A stretch of 64,000 bases of DNA from Parabacteroides timonensis (GTDB taxonomy: Bacteria; Bacteroidota; Bacteroidia; Bacteroidales; Tannerellaceae). Shown piece after piece: positions 51,071 to 60,033 of this stretch. Under the pieces are notes generated by a model. The model was not told the origin of the DNA and did not search any database. It was given only the letters and a program-made list of their open reading frames with translations. A program made the position numbers and the translations under genes. The stretch covers positions 2,093,760 to 2,157,759 of the forward strand of contig NZ_LT669941.1 of NCBI RefSeq assembly GCF_900128505.1, in the 5' to 3' direction. Numbering within the stretch: position 1 is the stretch's first letter; each line of letters begins with the position of its first letter.

Positions 51071-52183
51071 ATGGGACTTTTTAGCAGACCAACAGTACCA
51101 TCGCCTTCCGGCGGGCATTCGTTCGTTGATGTAATTCAAAATGAGGGCAACAATACGGGACGCGGACTTATCGCCTGGCGACATCCCAGTAGCGACTTCA
51201 ACACCCATTCAAAAATACTTGTCCGCAAAGGAGAAGAGGCCATTTTTGAAAACGGTGCCAGCGAATGGGCGGTCTTTCCCAGTGGGACGGAATGCGAATT
51301 GAAGACACAGAACATTGCAGTGATACGGTCTTTCCGTGAAGCATTGTCGGGCGGAAAGAGCTATTTCCCTTGCCGGGTTTATTTCGTTTCCGTCGAAGAA
51401 TTTGAAATTCCCTGGGGTACCATAGATCCCATCGGATACACATGCCCTTTGTTGGGTGCCGGTGCCCAGTTGAGAGGTGGCGGTATTTATGTCATACGCG
51501 TTATCGACACGGAAACTTTTGTTAAGAAGGTGTTACGAGACAACAGCAGCTACACGACAGATCATTTGAAAGAGAAGCTGTTCGAACGTGTTTACCAGGA
51601 AATTGCAGACATCATTTCTTCGGTATTGGAGAAGAACGGCATCAATTCGATGGAGTGCTCGAAAAAGAAAAAGGAGATAGCACAACTCAGCCTGCCGGAC
51701 ATTCAGAAGTTATTGGAAGCTTACGGTATCATGCTGGTCGATTTCACTATCAGTCTCGAACTGGATGAAGAACAGCGCCAGATGTACGAGCAAGCTGTCC
51801 GCCTGCAACGCATGAGTGCACAAGGCGAAGCACAAGCCCGTATCATCGGCGCACATAGCAAAGTGGAAGAACTCCACACGATGGGGAATGCCTACGCCAC
51901 CATCAAGGGGATGGATATGCTTCAGACGATTGCAGAAAATCCGGGAGCCGGCGGTATAGCCAGCGCAGGTGCCGGCCTAGGAATGGGCATGGCGGCCGGT
52001 GGAACGTTTGCCAATATCACCCAATCCGTATTTCCCGGCAACCAGGTTCAGCAACCCGCACAGGCACCGGCACAGCCCGATCCGATGGAGTCGTTGCAAA
52101 AAATGAAGCAAATGCTGGATGCCGGATTGATACCTCAAGCTGTCTACGACCAGAAAGTAGAAGAGATATTAAGCAGATTGTAA
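51071..52183 (+). CDS. SPFH-domain protein (YdjI/virion-core-like) with SHOCT-type tail
   Basis: 370 residues from the ATG at 51071 (MGLFSRPTVPS); a frame extension to 51059 uses TTG and is not preferred. SPFH/band-7 domain about 20-235 (ILVRKGEEAIFENGASEWAVF, YIIRVIDTETFVKKVL-like strand), a helical linker (YEQAVRLQRMSAQGEAQARI), a glycine/alanine-rich region and a C-terminal SHOCT-like helix (MKQMLDAGLIPQAVYDQKVEEIL). First gene of a three-gene operon with a membrane protein and a zinc-ribbon membrane protein, the same trio as Bacillus ydjI, ydjH, ydjG (order reversed). Probably membrane-stress related. Confidence 0.85.
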   Translation: MGLFSRPTVPSPSGGHSFVDVIQNEGNNTGRGLIAWRHPSSDFNTHSKILVRKGEEAIFENGASEWAVFPSGTECELKTQNIAVIRSFREALSGGKSYFPCRVYFVSVEEFEIPWGTIDPIGYTCPLLGAGAQLRGGGIYVIRVIDTETFVKKVLRDNSSYTTDHLKEKLFERVYQEIADIISSVLEKNGINSMECSKKKKEIAQLSLPDIQKLLEAYGIMLVDFTISLELDEEQRQMYEQAVRLQRMSAQGEAQARIIGAHSKVEELHTMGNAYATIKGMDMLQTIAENPGAGGIASAGAGLGMGMAAGGTFANITQSVFPGNQVQQPAQAPAQPDPMESLQKMKQMLDAGLIPQAVYDQKVEEILSRL

Positions 52184-52205
52184 TACCCTATATCTAATCA
52201 TATTT

Positions 52206-52883
52206 ATGAAAACAACATTAATCCGTATTGTTTTTACATTGGTGTTCCTGGTGGTCTTCAACACGTTGTTTTTTCTACTGTGCGGCACAGACAATCCGAC
52301 TTCCGTATGGGTTTCGTATGCGTATATCCATGTGGCGTATTTCACCATACTCTTCCTGCCCGTATTGAAAACGAAGGGGGATGCTTCTTACTACCTGTCT
52401 TCCGTCCTCTACGGACAGGCCATAACGTATTTCATCCTGGAATTGATAGCCGGTGTGGTTTTCATTATCTACCGGATGGAATCACCTGTTTGGTCGCTGG
52501 TGGTACAGACCGCTCTCTGGCTGATTTTCGTAGTCCTCATTTTAGGAAATGCCTGGGCGAATCAGGCAACTGCGCAATCGCTTGAAAAACGCAAGCAGGA
52601 TATAGATGCTTACCAGTCGATGAGGATGAGCCTGAAAAGGCTGATGGCGAAAACAGACAAACCGGAACTGAAAAGACTGATCGCCGATTGCTCCGACAAA
52701 CTGGAAGCCAGCTCTTCGCGGCAGACCCAGGAGTCTGAAAAGATCGACATCGAGATAGAACAGGCGATCGCTTCCCTGCGACAATCCATAACGGAAAGTA
52801 ATGTTGAAGAATCCACATCATTAGCCAGACAGCTGGCAGGCCTGATCGAAGAAAGAAAAACAATATTAAAATATTCTCATTAA
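52206..52883 (+). CDS. Four-helix membrane protein with coiled-coil tail (YdjH-like)
   Basis: 225 residues. Four hydrophobic segments: about 6-26, 36-54, 65-90 and 95-113, followed by a long charged helix (about 120-222, KRKQDIDAYQSMRMSLKRLMAK and later LARQLAGLIEERK) predicted to form a coiled coil in the cytoplasm. No named domain is recognised. 22 bp after the SPFH gene and 28 bp before the zinc-ribbon gene. Confidence 0.75.
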   Translation: MKTTLIRIVFTLVFLVVFNTLFFLLCGTDNPTSVWVSYAYIHVAYFTILFLPVLKTKGDASYYLSSVLYGQAITYFILELIAGVVFIIYRMESPVWSLVVQTALWLIFVVLILGNAWANQATAQSLEKRKQDIDAYQSMRMSLKRLMAKTDKPELKRLIADCSDKLEASSSRQTQESEKIDIEIEQAIASLRQSITESNVEESTSLARQLAGLIEERKTILKYSH

Positions 52884-52911
52884 CTTATTAACTCATTTAA
52901 TATTTGATATT

Positions 52912-54012
52912 ATGGCAGAAACTATGCAATTGCAGATCGTGAAGTGCCCGGCATGTAATCAGACGCTCACTTCATTCAGTGCTTTTAAGTCGACAGCAAC
53001 ATGTCCCCGTTGCGGCACCGTGATGAAGAACCCGTTGGCGACCGCTAAAGAAGAAATTCGCCCTGAACGCATCATCCCGTTCACTACACAGGAAAGTAAC
53101 TTCGAAAAATGTTTGGTGGATACCCTGATCAATCAGGATTTCGTTCCCAAGAACATCTTCGAATCCATCAACACCGACAATGTGTTCCGTGCTTATTTGC
53201 CGATGTATCTTTTTGAAGGTACTTACCAATCTTCATGGAGTTGCGAATCGTCTTACGAAGACCAGAAAGTAGATATTTCGAGAAACTGGACAGACAGCGG
53301 CAAGACTATTTCGACAAAGACCGTAAAGAAATGGCGTCCGCAAAACGGTAATGCAGCAGGCAATTTTGCATTTTTATGCCTTGCCAATGAAGACAGTGAA
53401 GACTTACCGGTAGAACTCCGGAATTTCACCTATCAGTTCCCCTACGACGTGATGATGTCAAAACAGTTTGACGGTGATATGCTGAACGATGAAGATGAAC
53501 GCATGATAACTATCCCCCGTAATGCCGACACCAATATAGTATGGCAGAAACACGGGAAAGATTTGGTAGACGACACGGCACAGGATGCTGCACTCAACCA
53601 AATCGGCGATCAGGAAATACGTAACTTCCGCGCGTCTTCCAGTTTCAACCTGGCCACGAAAGGAGAATACATCCTGGCTCCGTTCTGGTTTGTGTACTAC
53701 ACTTACAACAACCAGCGGTATAATTTTATGATGGACGGAACCGGACAGCGTACCTCTTACAACTATCCGATAGATCAGGACGAAGTAGATTTTGTCAATG
53801 GAAAAGAAAAGATCAAGAAAATCGTCAAATGGCTTTGGTTACTGTGCTTTGTGTTAATGTACCTCATCGACATCACATCCGGCATTGTATTCCTCGTCCT
53901 CTGGTTCATCGGCAAATTCATAGTAAACAAAACAATGGATAACCAGATTCAAACCCATCTGCAGGAATCGAAGGCCGCCCGCCAGACAAGTGCGGCCAGG
54001 CTGGGTGTATAA
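52912..54012 (+). CDS. Zinc-ribbon membrane protein (YdjG-like)
   Basis: 366 residues. Zinc ribbon at the N-terminus: CPACNQTL (Cys13, Cys16) and CPRCGTVM (Cys32, Cys35). A large soluble middle, then two hydrophobic helices near the C-terminus (about 305-345, WLWLLCFVLMYLIDITSG and IVFLVLWFIGKFIV) and a basic tail. Matches the TFIIB-type zinc-ribbon/membrane layout of Bacillus YdjG, the partner of SPFH and YdjH proteins. Terminator immediately downstream. Confidence 0.78.
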   Translation: MAETMQLQIVKCPACNQTLTSFSAFKSTATCPRCGTVMKNPLATAKEEIRPERIIPFTTQESNFEKCLVDTLINQDFVPKNIFESINTDNVFRAYLPMYLFEGTYQSSWSCESSYEDQKVDISRNWTDSGKTISTKTVKKWRPQNGNAAGNFAFLCLANEDSEDLPVELRNFTYQFPYDVMMSKQFDGDMLNDEDERMITIPRNADTNIVWQKHGKDLVDDTAQDAALNQIGDQEIRNFRASSSFNLATKGEYILAPFWFVYYTYNNQRYNFMMDGTGQRTSYNYPIDQDEVDFVNGKEKIKKIVKWLWLLCFVLMYLIDITSGIVFLVLWFIGKFIVNKTMDNQIQTHLQESKAARQTSAARLGV

Positions 54013-54035
54013 CAAAGAATATTATTCCGACACAA

Positions 54036-54078
54036 CTGCTTATCGGGTTCGCTTAAATGCCCGATAAGCAGTTTTTTA
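54036..54078 (+). terminator. Terminator of the SPFH operon
   Basis: ACTGCTTATCGGG and CCCGATAAGCAGT form a perfect stem around a 12-nt loop, followed by a T-run. Confidence 0.93.
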
Positions 54079-54117
54079 TTTATAGCAAAGACAGGAACGA
54101 CTGCTTTCGAGCCGCCG

Positions 54118-54813
54118 TTATCCCAACACCTTATTCTTCGCGATCGTAGCCTGGAATTCTTTCAGGTAGAACGGTTCGAAATAGGCGACATCTTCAAACT
54201 GCCCGGCAGCAAAAGCCTTTTCCGCCAGGGGAATCATATTGACAGCCAGGGGATGAATACCATCGATAAAAATGGCATTCGACGAAGCGATCACTTCGCG
54301 GCACTTTGCGGCACCGTTGCCAAAGAAACAGACAGTTCCTTTTTCCAGGTAAGCGGCATAAGTCTGCTCATCCACGACATCGGCCGATGTTGCACGTATA
54401 GTATTCAGGCCGGCATCATAGAGGGTGGCATACACTTCCATACGGCGTGCATCGAGCATGGCGCAATACAGCCCGCCGTCAGCCAGCGGTTGTTGACGGA
54501 TAGCGGTAGCGGCCAGAATATCGAGCGTATGGATACCGATCAGCGGAATGCCAAAACCGAAACATAACCCTTTCGCTACGGAAACGCCGATACGCAGGCC
54601 GGTATAAGAACCGGGGCCACTGCTGACGGCCACAGCATCCAGCGTCAATGCTTTTGCTTTCAATACAGCAAGGGCTTCTTCTACAAATACGCCCAGTAAG
54701 GCGGCATGCGAAGGTCCGTCGAAAGAGGTCTTTTCAAAAAGCACCTCTCCGTCTGCCGATAGGGCCAGGGAACAGACCAATGTTGAAGTATCAATATTTA
54801 AAATACAAGACAT
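54118..54813 (-). CDS. tsaB: tRNA threonylcarbamoyladenosine biosynthesis protein TsaB
   Basis: 231 residues from the ATG at 54813 (MSCILNIDTSTLVCSLAL); the open frame extends to 54975 through a repeat array. ASKHA fold with ILNIDTST near the start and the hallmark SSGPGSYTGLRIG at about 65-77. Partner of TsaD in t6A synthesis on tRNAs decoding ANN codons. Divergent from yicC across a region with two tandem heptamer arrays. Confidence 0.95.
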   Translation of the reverse strand: MSCILNIDTSTLVCSLALSADGEVLFEKTSFDGPSHAALLGVFVEEALAVLKAKALTLDAVAVSSGPGSYTGLRIGVSVAKGLCFGFGIPLIGIHTLDILAATAIRQQPLADGGLYCAMLDARRMEVYATLYDAGLNTIRATSADVVDEQTYAAYLEKGTVCFFGNGAAKCREVIASSNAIFIDGIHPLAVNMIPLAEKAFAAGQFEDVAYFEPFYLKEFQATIAKNKVLG

Positions 54814-54817
54814 AACA

Positions 54818-54845
54818 GTTGACAGTTGACGGTTGATAGTTGACA
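54818..54845 (-). repeat. Four tandem heptamers in the tsaB leader
   Basis: Plus strand GTTGACA, GTTGACG, GTTGATA, GTTGACA at exact 7-bp spacing, ending 4 bp upstream of the tsaB start codon, where the ribosome-binding site would be. Inverted partner of the array at 54963-54990. Confidence 0.75.
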
Positions 54846-54894
54846 GGTATTTTTTAATTGGACACTGCCGGTTATCAACCGGATTAATTGGTCG

Positions 54895-54902
54895 CAAAAG
54901 TA
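54895..54902 (-). promoter_or_regulatory. -7 box of tsaB
   Basis: Minus-strand TACTTTTG, perfect, about 80 bp upstream of tsaB. The leader carries a short palindrome CCGGTT-ATC-AACCGG at 54868-54882. Confidence 0.55.
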
Positions 54903-54962
54903 CTAAATCGTCTTTACACGAATGAGAAAATAACGAACTTTTTATACATAGAACCAAATAAT

Positions 54963-54990
54963 TGTCAACTGTCAACTGTCAACTATCAAC
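54963..54990 (+). repeat. Four tandem heptamers upstream of yicC
   Basis: TGTCAAC, TGTCAAC, TGTCAAC, TATCAAC, each 7 bp, ending 9 bp before the yicC -7 box at 55000, so they cover the -33 region. Confidence 0.75.
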
Positions 54991-54999
54991 TGAATAAGC

Positions 55000-55007
55000 T
55001 ATCTTTG
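55000..55007 (+). promoter_or_regulatory. -7 box of the yicC-gmk-nadD operon
   Basis: TATCTTTG followed by C, perfect, 17 bp upstream of the yicC ATG. No TTG at -33; the heptamer array lies there. Confidence 0.6.
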
Positions 55008-55024
55008 CACAAATTTTTAGAACA

Positions 55025-55897
55025 ATGATACAATCAATGACTGGATTCGGTAAGGTTACAGCCGAACTTCCTTCAAAAAAGGTAACCGTAGAAATAAAAG
55101 CGCTCAACAGCAAGCAACTGGATTTATCAACCCGCATTCCGTCTATCTACAAAGATAAAGAAATGCAAATCCGTAGCCAGCTGCTTCAGTCGCTCGAACG
55201 GGGTAAGGTCGATTTCAGCATTTACATTGAATATATAGGAAAAGATACTCCTACTCAGATTAACCTCACAGCTTTTGAGAGCTATTACAGCCAGATCAAA
55301 GACATCGCTGACAAACTGAATATCGCACTTCCTACAGACTGGTTCCAGACATTATTGAAAATGCCGGATGTTATCAAGTCGGAAATCGTTGAGGTAGACG
55401 AAAGCGAATGGGAAGTGGTTTTCACAGCAGTAAAAGAGGCCATCAAGCATCTTTGCGACTTCCGTATCCAGGAAGGAGCCATGCTGCAGAAACTGTTTGA
55501 AGAGAAGATCGGTAACATTGCCCGTCTGCTCACCGAAGTGGAAGAATACGAAGGCGAACGTATCGAAAAGATCAAAACGCGCATCATGGACAACCTCGAA
55601 AAGATTGCCAACCAGGATTACGATAAGAATCGTTTTGAACAGGAAATGATCTATTATATAGAGAAACTGGATGTAAACGAAGAAAAGAACCGTCTCGACA
55701 ACCACCTGAAATATTTCATCAGCACAATGAAAGACGGACATGGACAGGGTAAAAAGCTCGGTTTCATCGCCCAGGAAATGGGACGCGAGATCAACACACT
55801 CGGTTCGAAAAGCAACCATGCAGAAATGCAAAAGATCGTCGTTCAGATGAAAGACGAACTGGAACAGATCAAAGAACAGGTATTAAACGTTTTATAA
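55025..55897 (+). CDS. yicC: YicC/YloC-family endoribonuclease
   Basis: 290 residues, family length. N-terminal MIQSMTGFGKVTAE and the C-terminal GKKLGFIAQEMGREINTLGSKS with the conserved acidic residues are signatures of YicC. The family has endoribonuclease activity on structured RNA. Start of a compact operon: gmk begins 1 bp after the stop, as in many bacteria. Confidence 0.93.
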   Translation: MIQSMTGFGKVTAELPSKKVTVEIKALNSKQLDLSTRIPSIYKDKEMQIRSQLLQSLERGKVDFSIYIEYIGKDTPTQINLTAFESYYSQIKDIADKLNIALPTDWFQTLLKMPDVIKSEIVEVDESEWEVVFTAVKEAIKHLCDFRIQEGAMLQKLFEEKIGNIARLLTEVEEYEGERIEKIKTRIMDNLEKIANQDYDKNRFEQEMIYYIEKLDVNEEKNRLDNHLKYFISTMKDGHGQGKKLGFIAQEMGREINTLGSKSNHAEMQKIVVQMKDELEQIKEQVLNVL

Positions 55898-55898
55898 A

Positions 55899-56468
55899 AT
55901 GGCTGGTAAACTAATTATATTCTCTGCCCCGTCAGGCTCAGGTAAATCAACCATTATCAACTATCTGCTAAAGCAGAACCTGAACCTGCATTTTTCCATT
56001 TCGGCAACAAGCCGTGCTCCTCGCGGAACAGAAAAGAACGGTGTGGAATACTATTTCCTGACTCCCGACGAATTTCGCAGCCATATCGCAGCCGGTGATT
56101 TTCTGGAATACGAGGAAGTATATACCGACAAATATTACGGAACACTGAAAAGCGAAGTGGAACGCATCCTGAACGAAGGTAATAACGTGATATTCGACGT
56201 CGATGTAGTAGGCGGTTGTAATATCAAGAAGTTCTATGGCGACCGTGCTTTATCGGTTTTCATTCAGCCTCCCAGTATCGATCACCTGCGTGAACGCCTG
56301 GAAGGTCGTGGAACAGATACACCGGAAGTGATCGACAGCCGTATCGCCAAAGCGGAGTTTGAGCTGGGATTCATCCCCCACTTCGATGTTTGCATTGTGA
56401 ACGATGATCTGGAAACGGCACAGAAAGAAGCCTTTGAAGTAATCAAAAACTTTCTGACGAAGCCATGA
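55899..56468 (+). CDS. gmk: Guanylate kinase
   Basis: 189 residues. P-loop FSAPSGSGKSTI at the N-terminus, GMP-binding SRAPRGTEKNGVEYYF, then IFDVDVVGG. Phosphorylates GMP to GDP. Overlaps a small downstream gene by 4 bp. Confidence 0.96.
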   Translation: MAGKLIIFSAPSGSGKSTIINYLLKQNLNLHFSISATSRAPRGTEKNGVEYYFLTPDEFRSHIAAGDFLEYEEVYTDKYYGTLKSEVERILNEGNNVIFDVDVVGGCNIKKFYGDRALSVFIQPPSIDHLRERLEGRGTDTPEVIDSRIAKAEFELGFIPHFDVCIVNDDLETAQKEAFEVIKNFLTKP

Positions 56469-56641
56469 GTACCAACGGTAAGCTACCACGTAAATGGGGA
56501 TACATATTTGCCCTGACTGCTCTTGCTGCGCTGGGTACTTGTATTGCCGCCCTTATTTATAAAGAATATATTATAGCCTTAGCCACCGGATTGGTATTCG
56601 GTGCACAGGCATTTAATTTCATAAAGTGGAAACGACAATAA
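56465..56641 (+). CDS. Small two-helix membrane protein between gmk and nadD (58 residues)
   Basis: ATG at 56465 overlaps the gmk stop by 4 bp; the frame ends TAA at 56639-56641. Sequence MSTNGKLPRKWGYIF leads to two hydrophobic helices (about 13-31 and 36-50) and a basic C-terminal tail. It in turn overlaps the nadD start by 16 bp, so it is embedded in the operon by overlap on both sides, good evidence that it is translated. Not recognised. Confidence 0.65.
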   Translation: MSTNGKLPRKWGYIFALTALAALGTCIAALIYKEYIIALATGLVFGAQAFNFIKWKRQ

Positions 56642-57213
56642 AGAAACTAAAAACCGGAATCTTTTCCGGCTCGTTCAATCCGGTTCACATCGGCCATCTG
56701 GCATTAGCCAACTGGTTGTGTGAATTTGCCGGACTGGATGAACTCTGGTTTCTTATCACTCCACACAATCCTCTGAAAGACCGCGAAGAATTAATGGACG
56801 ACCAGCTTCGTTATGAATTAGTCGAAGCAGCTATCGCCGGTTATCCGAAATTCCGCGCCAGCGATTTTGAGTTTTCTCTTCCCCTGCCGACCTATACGAT
56901 CGACACGCTCCGGGCTCTCGACCGTACCTATCCTGACCGTCAGTTCCATTTTATCATGGGAGCCGACAACTGGGCTTTCATAAAACGCTGGAAAGAATCC
57001 GATGTACTCATATCCAGCTATCCGATTCTGATCTATCCCCGTAAAGGATATGAAATCATTCTACCGGCAAACTTTCCGGATATTCGTGCAGTAGAAGCAC
57101 CATTGATGGAAGTCTCATCTACTTTTATTCGGCAATCTTTAAAAGACGGCAAAGACGTACGTTTTTTCCTTCCAGAAGCGATACGTAATCATAAGTGCCT
57201 TTCAAATATATAA
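56626..57213 (+). CDS. nadD: Nicotinate-nucleotide adenylyltransferase
   Basis: 195 residues. The start is GTG (56626), inside the preceding small gene. Nucleotidyltransferase signature GIFSGSFNPVHIGHLALA with HxGH, and the C-terminal SSTFIRQSLKDG. Makes deamido-NAD from nicotinate mononucleotide and ATP. Last gene of the yicC-gmk-small gene-nadD unit; a new promoter starts lysS downstream. Confidence 0.95.
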   Translation: METTIKKLKTGIFSGSFNPVHIGHLALANWLCEFAGLDELWFLITPHNPLKDREELMDDQLRYELVEAAIAGYPKFRASDFEFSLPLPTYTIDTLRALDRTYPDRQFHFIMGADNWAFIKRWKESDVLISSYPILIYPRKGYEIILPANFPDIRAVEAPLMEVSSTFIRQSLKDGKDVRFFLPEAIRNHKCLSNI

Positions 57214-57261
57214 TTAAGTAAACTACGACTCACTTTTGACCGATAAGTGAGAAAAGTTTTG

Positions 57262-57269
57262 TACTTTTG
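57262..57269 (+). promoter_or_regulatory. -7 box of lysS
   Basis: TACTTTTG followed by C, perfect, 27 bp before the ATG at 57297. Upstream, CTCACTT (57229-57235) and AAGTGAG (57245-57251) form a perfect 7-bp dyad that includes the nearest TTTG (57235), though the spacing to -7 is 23 nt. Confidence 0.6.
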
Positions 57270-57296
57270 CGCCGTATTATACAAAATAATAGCGTA

Positions 57297-59027
57297 ATGA
57301 ATCTATTAGAACTGAGTGAACAGGAAATCATAAGACGCAATAGCATGGAGCAATTGCGCCAAATGGGGATAGAACCTTATCCCGCTGCCGAGTATGTAAC
57401 AAACGCATTTTCCAATGAAATAAAAGCATCCTTTAAAGACGATGCCGAACCTCGTCCTGTAAGTATTGCCGGACGCATCATGAGCCGCCGTATCATGGGT
57501 AAGGCTTCTTTCATGGAGCTGCAGGATTCTGAAGGCAGAATACAGGTGTATATCTCCCGTGATGATATTTGTCCGGATGAAAACAAAGATTTATATAACG
57601 TCGTTTTCAAAAAGTTGCTCGATATCGGAGACATCGTCGGAATCAAAGGTTTTGTATTCCGCACACAGATGGGTGAAATCTCTGTACATGCACAAGAGAT
57701 AACGGTATTGTCCAAATCACTCAGACCGCTGCCGGTCGTTAAATACAAAGACGGTGTTGCCTATGACGGATTCAACGATCCCGAACTGCGCTATCGCCAG
57801 CGTTATGTCGACCTGATCGTAAACGATGGCGTAAAGGATATTTTCATGAAACGTGCAAAAGTGATCAAAACAATGCGCGCTGTGCTCGACGATGCCGGAT
57901 ATACGGAAGTAGAAACTCCGATCCTTCAGTCTATCGCCGGTGGTGCAAGTGCACGTCCGTTTATCACGCATCATAACTCATTAGATATCGACCTCTATCT
58001 GCGTATCGCAACCGAACTGTATCTGAAAAGACTGATCGTCGGCGGTTTCGAAGGGGTTTACGAAATCGGCAAAAACTTCCGTAACGAAGGTATGGACCGG
58101 ACACACAACCCGGAATTTACCTGCGTGGAACTATATGTGCAGTATAAGGATTACAACTGGATGATGAGTTTCACGGAACAACTGCTGGAAAAGATCTGTA
58201 TGGCTGTCAACGGCACATGCGAAACCGTAGTCGACGGTAAGACCATCAGCTTCAAGGCTCCTTTCCGTCGTCTGCCTATTCTGGAAGCCATCAAGGAAAA
58301 GACCGGTTACGACCTGGAAGGCAAGAGCGAAGATGAAATCCGTGCAATTTGTAAAGAATTGAAGATGGAGATCGACGATACAATGGGTAAAGGTAAACTG
58401 ATCGATGAAATCTTCGGAGAATTCTGCGAAGGTACATTTATCCAGCCGACATTCATTATCGACTATCCGGTTGAAATGAGCCCATTGACCAAAATGCATC
58501 GCAGCAAACCGGGACTAACAGAACGTTTCGAATTGATGGTGAACGGTAAAGAGTTGGCAAACGCTTATAGCGAGCTGAACGACCCAATCGACCAGGAAGA
58601 ACGTTTCAAAGATCAGTTGAAGTTGAGCGAAAAAGGAGACGACGAAGCGATGTTCATCGACCAAGACTTCTTACGCGCACTGCAATTCGGTATGCCTCCG
58701 ACATCCGGTATCGGTATCGGTATCGACCGTTTGGTGATGTTGATGACAGGACAGACGACGATCCAGGAAGTTTTATTCTTCCCGCAGATGCGTCCGGAAA
58801 AAACAGTAAAGAAAGATACTGCTGATAAATATGTAGCATTAGGAATCGACGAAGCTTGGGTTCCTGCTTTACAAAAAGCCGGATATATAACCGTCGATAC
58901 TCTGAAAGAGTTAAATCCTAACAAGTTACGTCAGGAGCTTTGCGAAATGAACAAGAAGTATAAGTTGGAACTGCAAAACCCTGCGGCCGAAGAGGTTGAA
59001 GCGTGGATTGCAAATGCGGCTAAATAA
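57297..59027 (+). CDS. lysS: Lysyl-tRNA synthetase (class II)
   Basis: 576 residues from the ATG at 57297 (MNLLELSEQEIIRRNSM); 57267 is too close to the -7 box. N-terminal OB-fold anticodon-binding domain (about 60-165), class II core with motif 2 (FRNEGMDRTHNPEFTCVE) and motif 3 (GIGIGIDRLVMLM). The C-terminal about 75 residues after the core (LGIDEAWVPALQKAGYITVD..EVEAWIANAAK) are an extension found in Bacteroidetes LysRS and absent from E. coli LysS. Confidence 0.96.
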   Translation: MNLLELSEQEIIRRNSMEQLRQMGIEPYPAAEYVTNAFSNEIKASFKDDAEPRPVSIAGRIMSRRIMGKASFMELQDSEGRIQVYISRDDICPDENKDLYNVVFKKLLDIGDIVGIKGFVFRTQMGEISVHAQEITVLSKSLRPLPVVKYKDGVAYDGFNDPELRYRQRYVDLIVNDGVKDIFMKRAKVIKTMRAVLDDAGYTEVETPILQSIAGGASARPFITHHNSLDIDLYLRIATELYLKRLIVGGFEGVYEIGKNFRNEGMDRTHNPEFTCVELYVQYKDYNWMMSFTEQLLEKICMAVNGTCETVVDGKTISFKAPFRRLPILEAIKEKTGYDLEGKSEDEIRAICKELKMEIDDTMGKGKLIDEIFGEFCEGTFIQPTFIIDYPVEMSPLTKMHRSKPGLTERFELMVNGKELANAYSELNDPIDQEERFKDQLKLSEKGDDEAMFIDQDFLRALQFGMPPTSGIGIGIDRLVMLMTGQTTIQEVLFFPQMRPEKTVKKDTADKYVALGIDEAWVPALQKAGYITVDTLKELNPNKLRQELCEMNKKYKLELQNPAAEEVEAWIANAAK

Positions 59028-59035
59028 TATATACC

Positions 59036-60031
59036 ATGAATTTACCCGGAAAAATTGCAATAATGGGAGGCGGTAGCTGGGCTACTGCCTTAGCCAAGAT
59101 TGTACTTTCTACACAGGATAGCATTAACTGGTACATGCGCCGTCAGGACCAGGTGGATGATTTTATAAAAACAGGGCATAACCCCAGTTATCTCTCTGCC
59201 GTCAAGTTCGATACGGATAAAATTAATTTTTATACAGACATCAACGCCGCAATCGAGGATTCCGATACCTTGATTTTCGCAACACCTTCTCCGTTCCTGA
59301 AACAGCATTTGATGAAGGTGACTACTCCTTTGACCGATAAGTTTATCATTTCGGCCATCAAAGGTATTGTTCCGGATGAAAACATGCTGATCGCAGATTA
59401 CTTTACGGAATATTATAATGTTCCGCAAGAAAACATTGCAGTGATCGGTGGTCCATGCCATGCAGAAGAGATTGCTCTCGAACGCCTCTCCTATATCACC
59501 CTGGCTTGTTCCAAGATAGAAAATGCACGGGCGGTAGCTCCGGTGTTTCAGAATCCATATCTGAACAACTACTGCTGCAAAGATGTTAGAGGTATAGAAT
59601 ATGCATCCGTCCTCAAAAATGTATATGCTATCGTTGCCGGTATCTGTCACGGTATGAAATACGGGGATAACTTTTTGGCAGTCTTCATCTGTAACGCAAT
59701 CGAAGAGATGCGGAATTTCCTGAATTCGGTACATAGCCTGGAGCGGGATGTTACCGACTCTGTTTATCTCGGAGACTTGCTGGTGACAGCTTATTCACGT
59801 TTCAGCCGTAACCGTACTTTCGGAACTATGATCGGGAAAGGATACTCTGTCAAGATAGCCCAACTTGAAATGGAAATGATAGCCGAAGGATACTACGGGA
59901 CAAAATGTATTCATGAAATAAATGAGAAATATAAGGTAAACATGCCGATCCTGGATGCCTTATACGATATATTATATGAAAAGAAATCGCCGACTACCGT
60001 TATACGGCAGTTGACAGAAACATTTAAATAG
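59036..60031 (+). CDS. gpsA: NAD(P)H-dependent glycerol-3-phosphate dehydrogenase
   Basis: 331 residues. N-terminal Rossmann motif IMGGGSWATALAKIV, FATPSPFLKQHL, the catalytic Lys in SAIKGI, GGPCHAEEI and the C-terminal domain with LKNVYAIVAGICHGMKYGDN. Supplies sn-glycerol-3-phosphate for phospholipid synthesis. 8 bp after lysS and 2 bp before pgi, so co-transcribed. Confidence 0.95.
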   Translation: MNLPGKIAIMGGGSWATALAKIVLSTQDSINWYMRRQDQVDDFIKTGHNPSYLSAVKFDTDKINFYTDINAAIEDSDTLIFATPSPFLKQHLMKVTTPLTDKFIISAIKGIVPDENMLIADYFTEYYNVPQENIAVIGGPCHAEEIALERLSYITLACSKIENARAVAPVFQNPYLNNYCCKDVRGIEYASVLKNVYAIVAGICHGMKYGDNFLAVFICNAIEEMRNFLNSVHSLERDVTDSVYLGDLLVTAYSRFSRNRTFGTMIGKGYSVKIAQLEMEMIAEGYYGTKCIHEINEKYKVNMPILDALYDILYEKKSPTTVIRQLTETFK

Positions 60032-60033
60032 GT

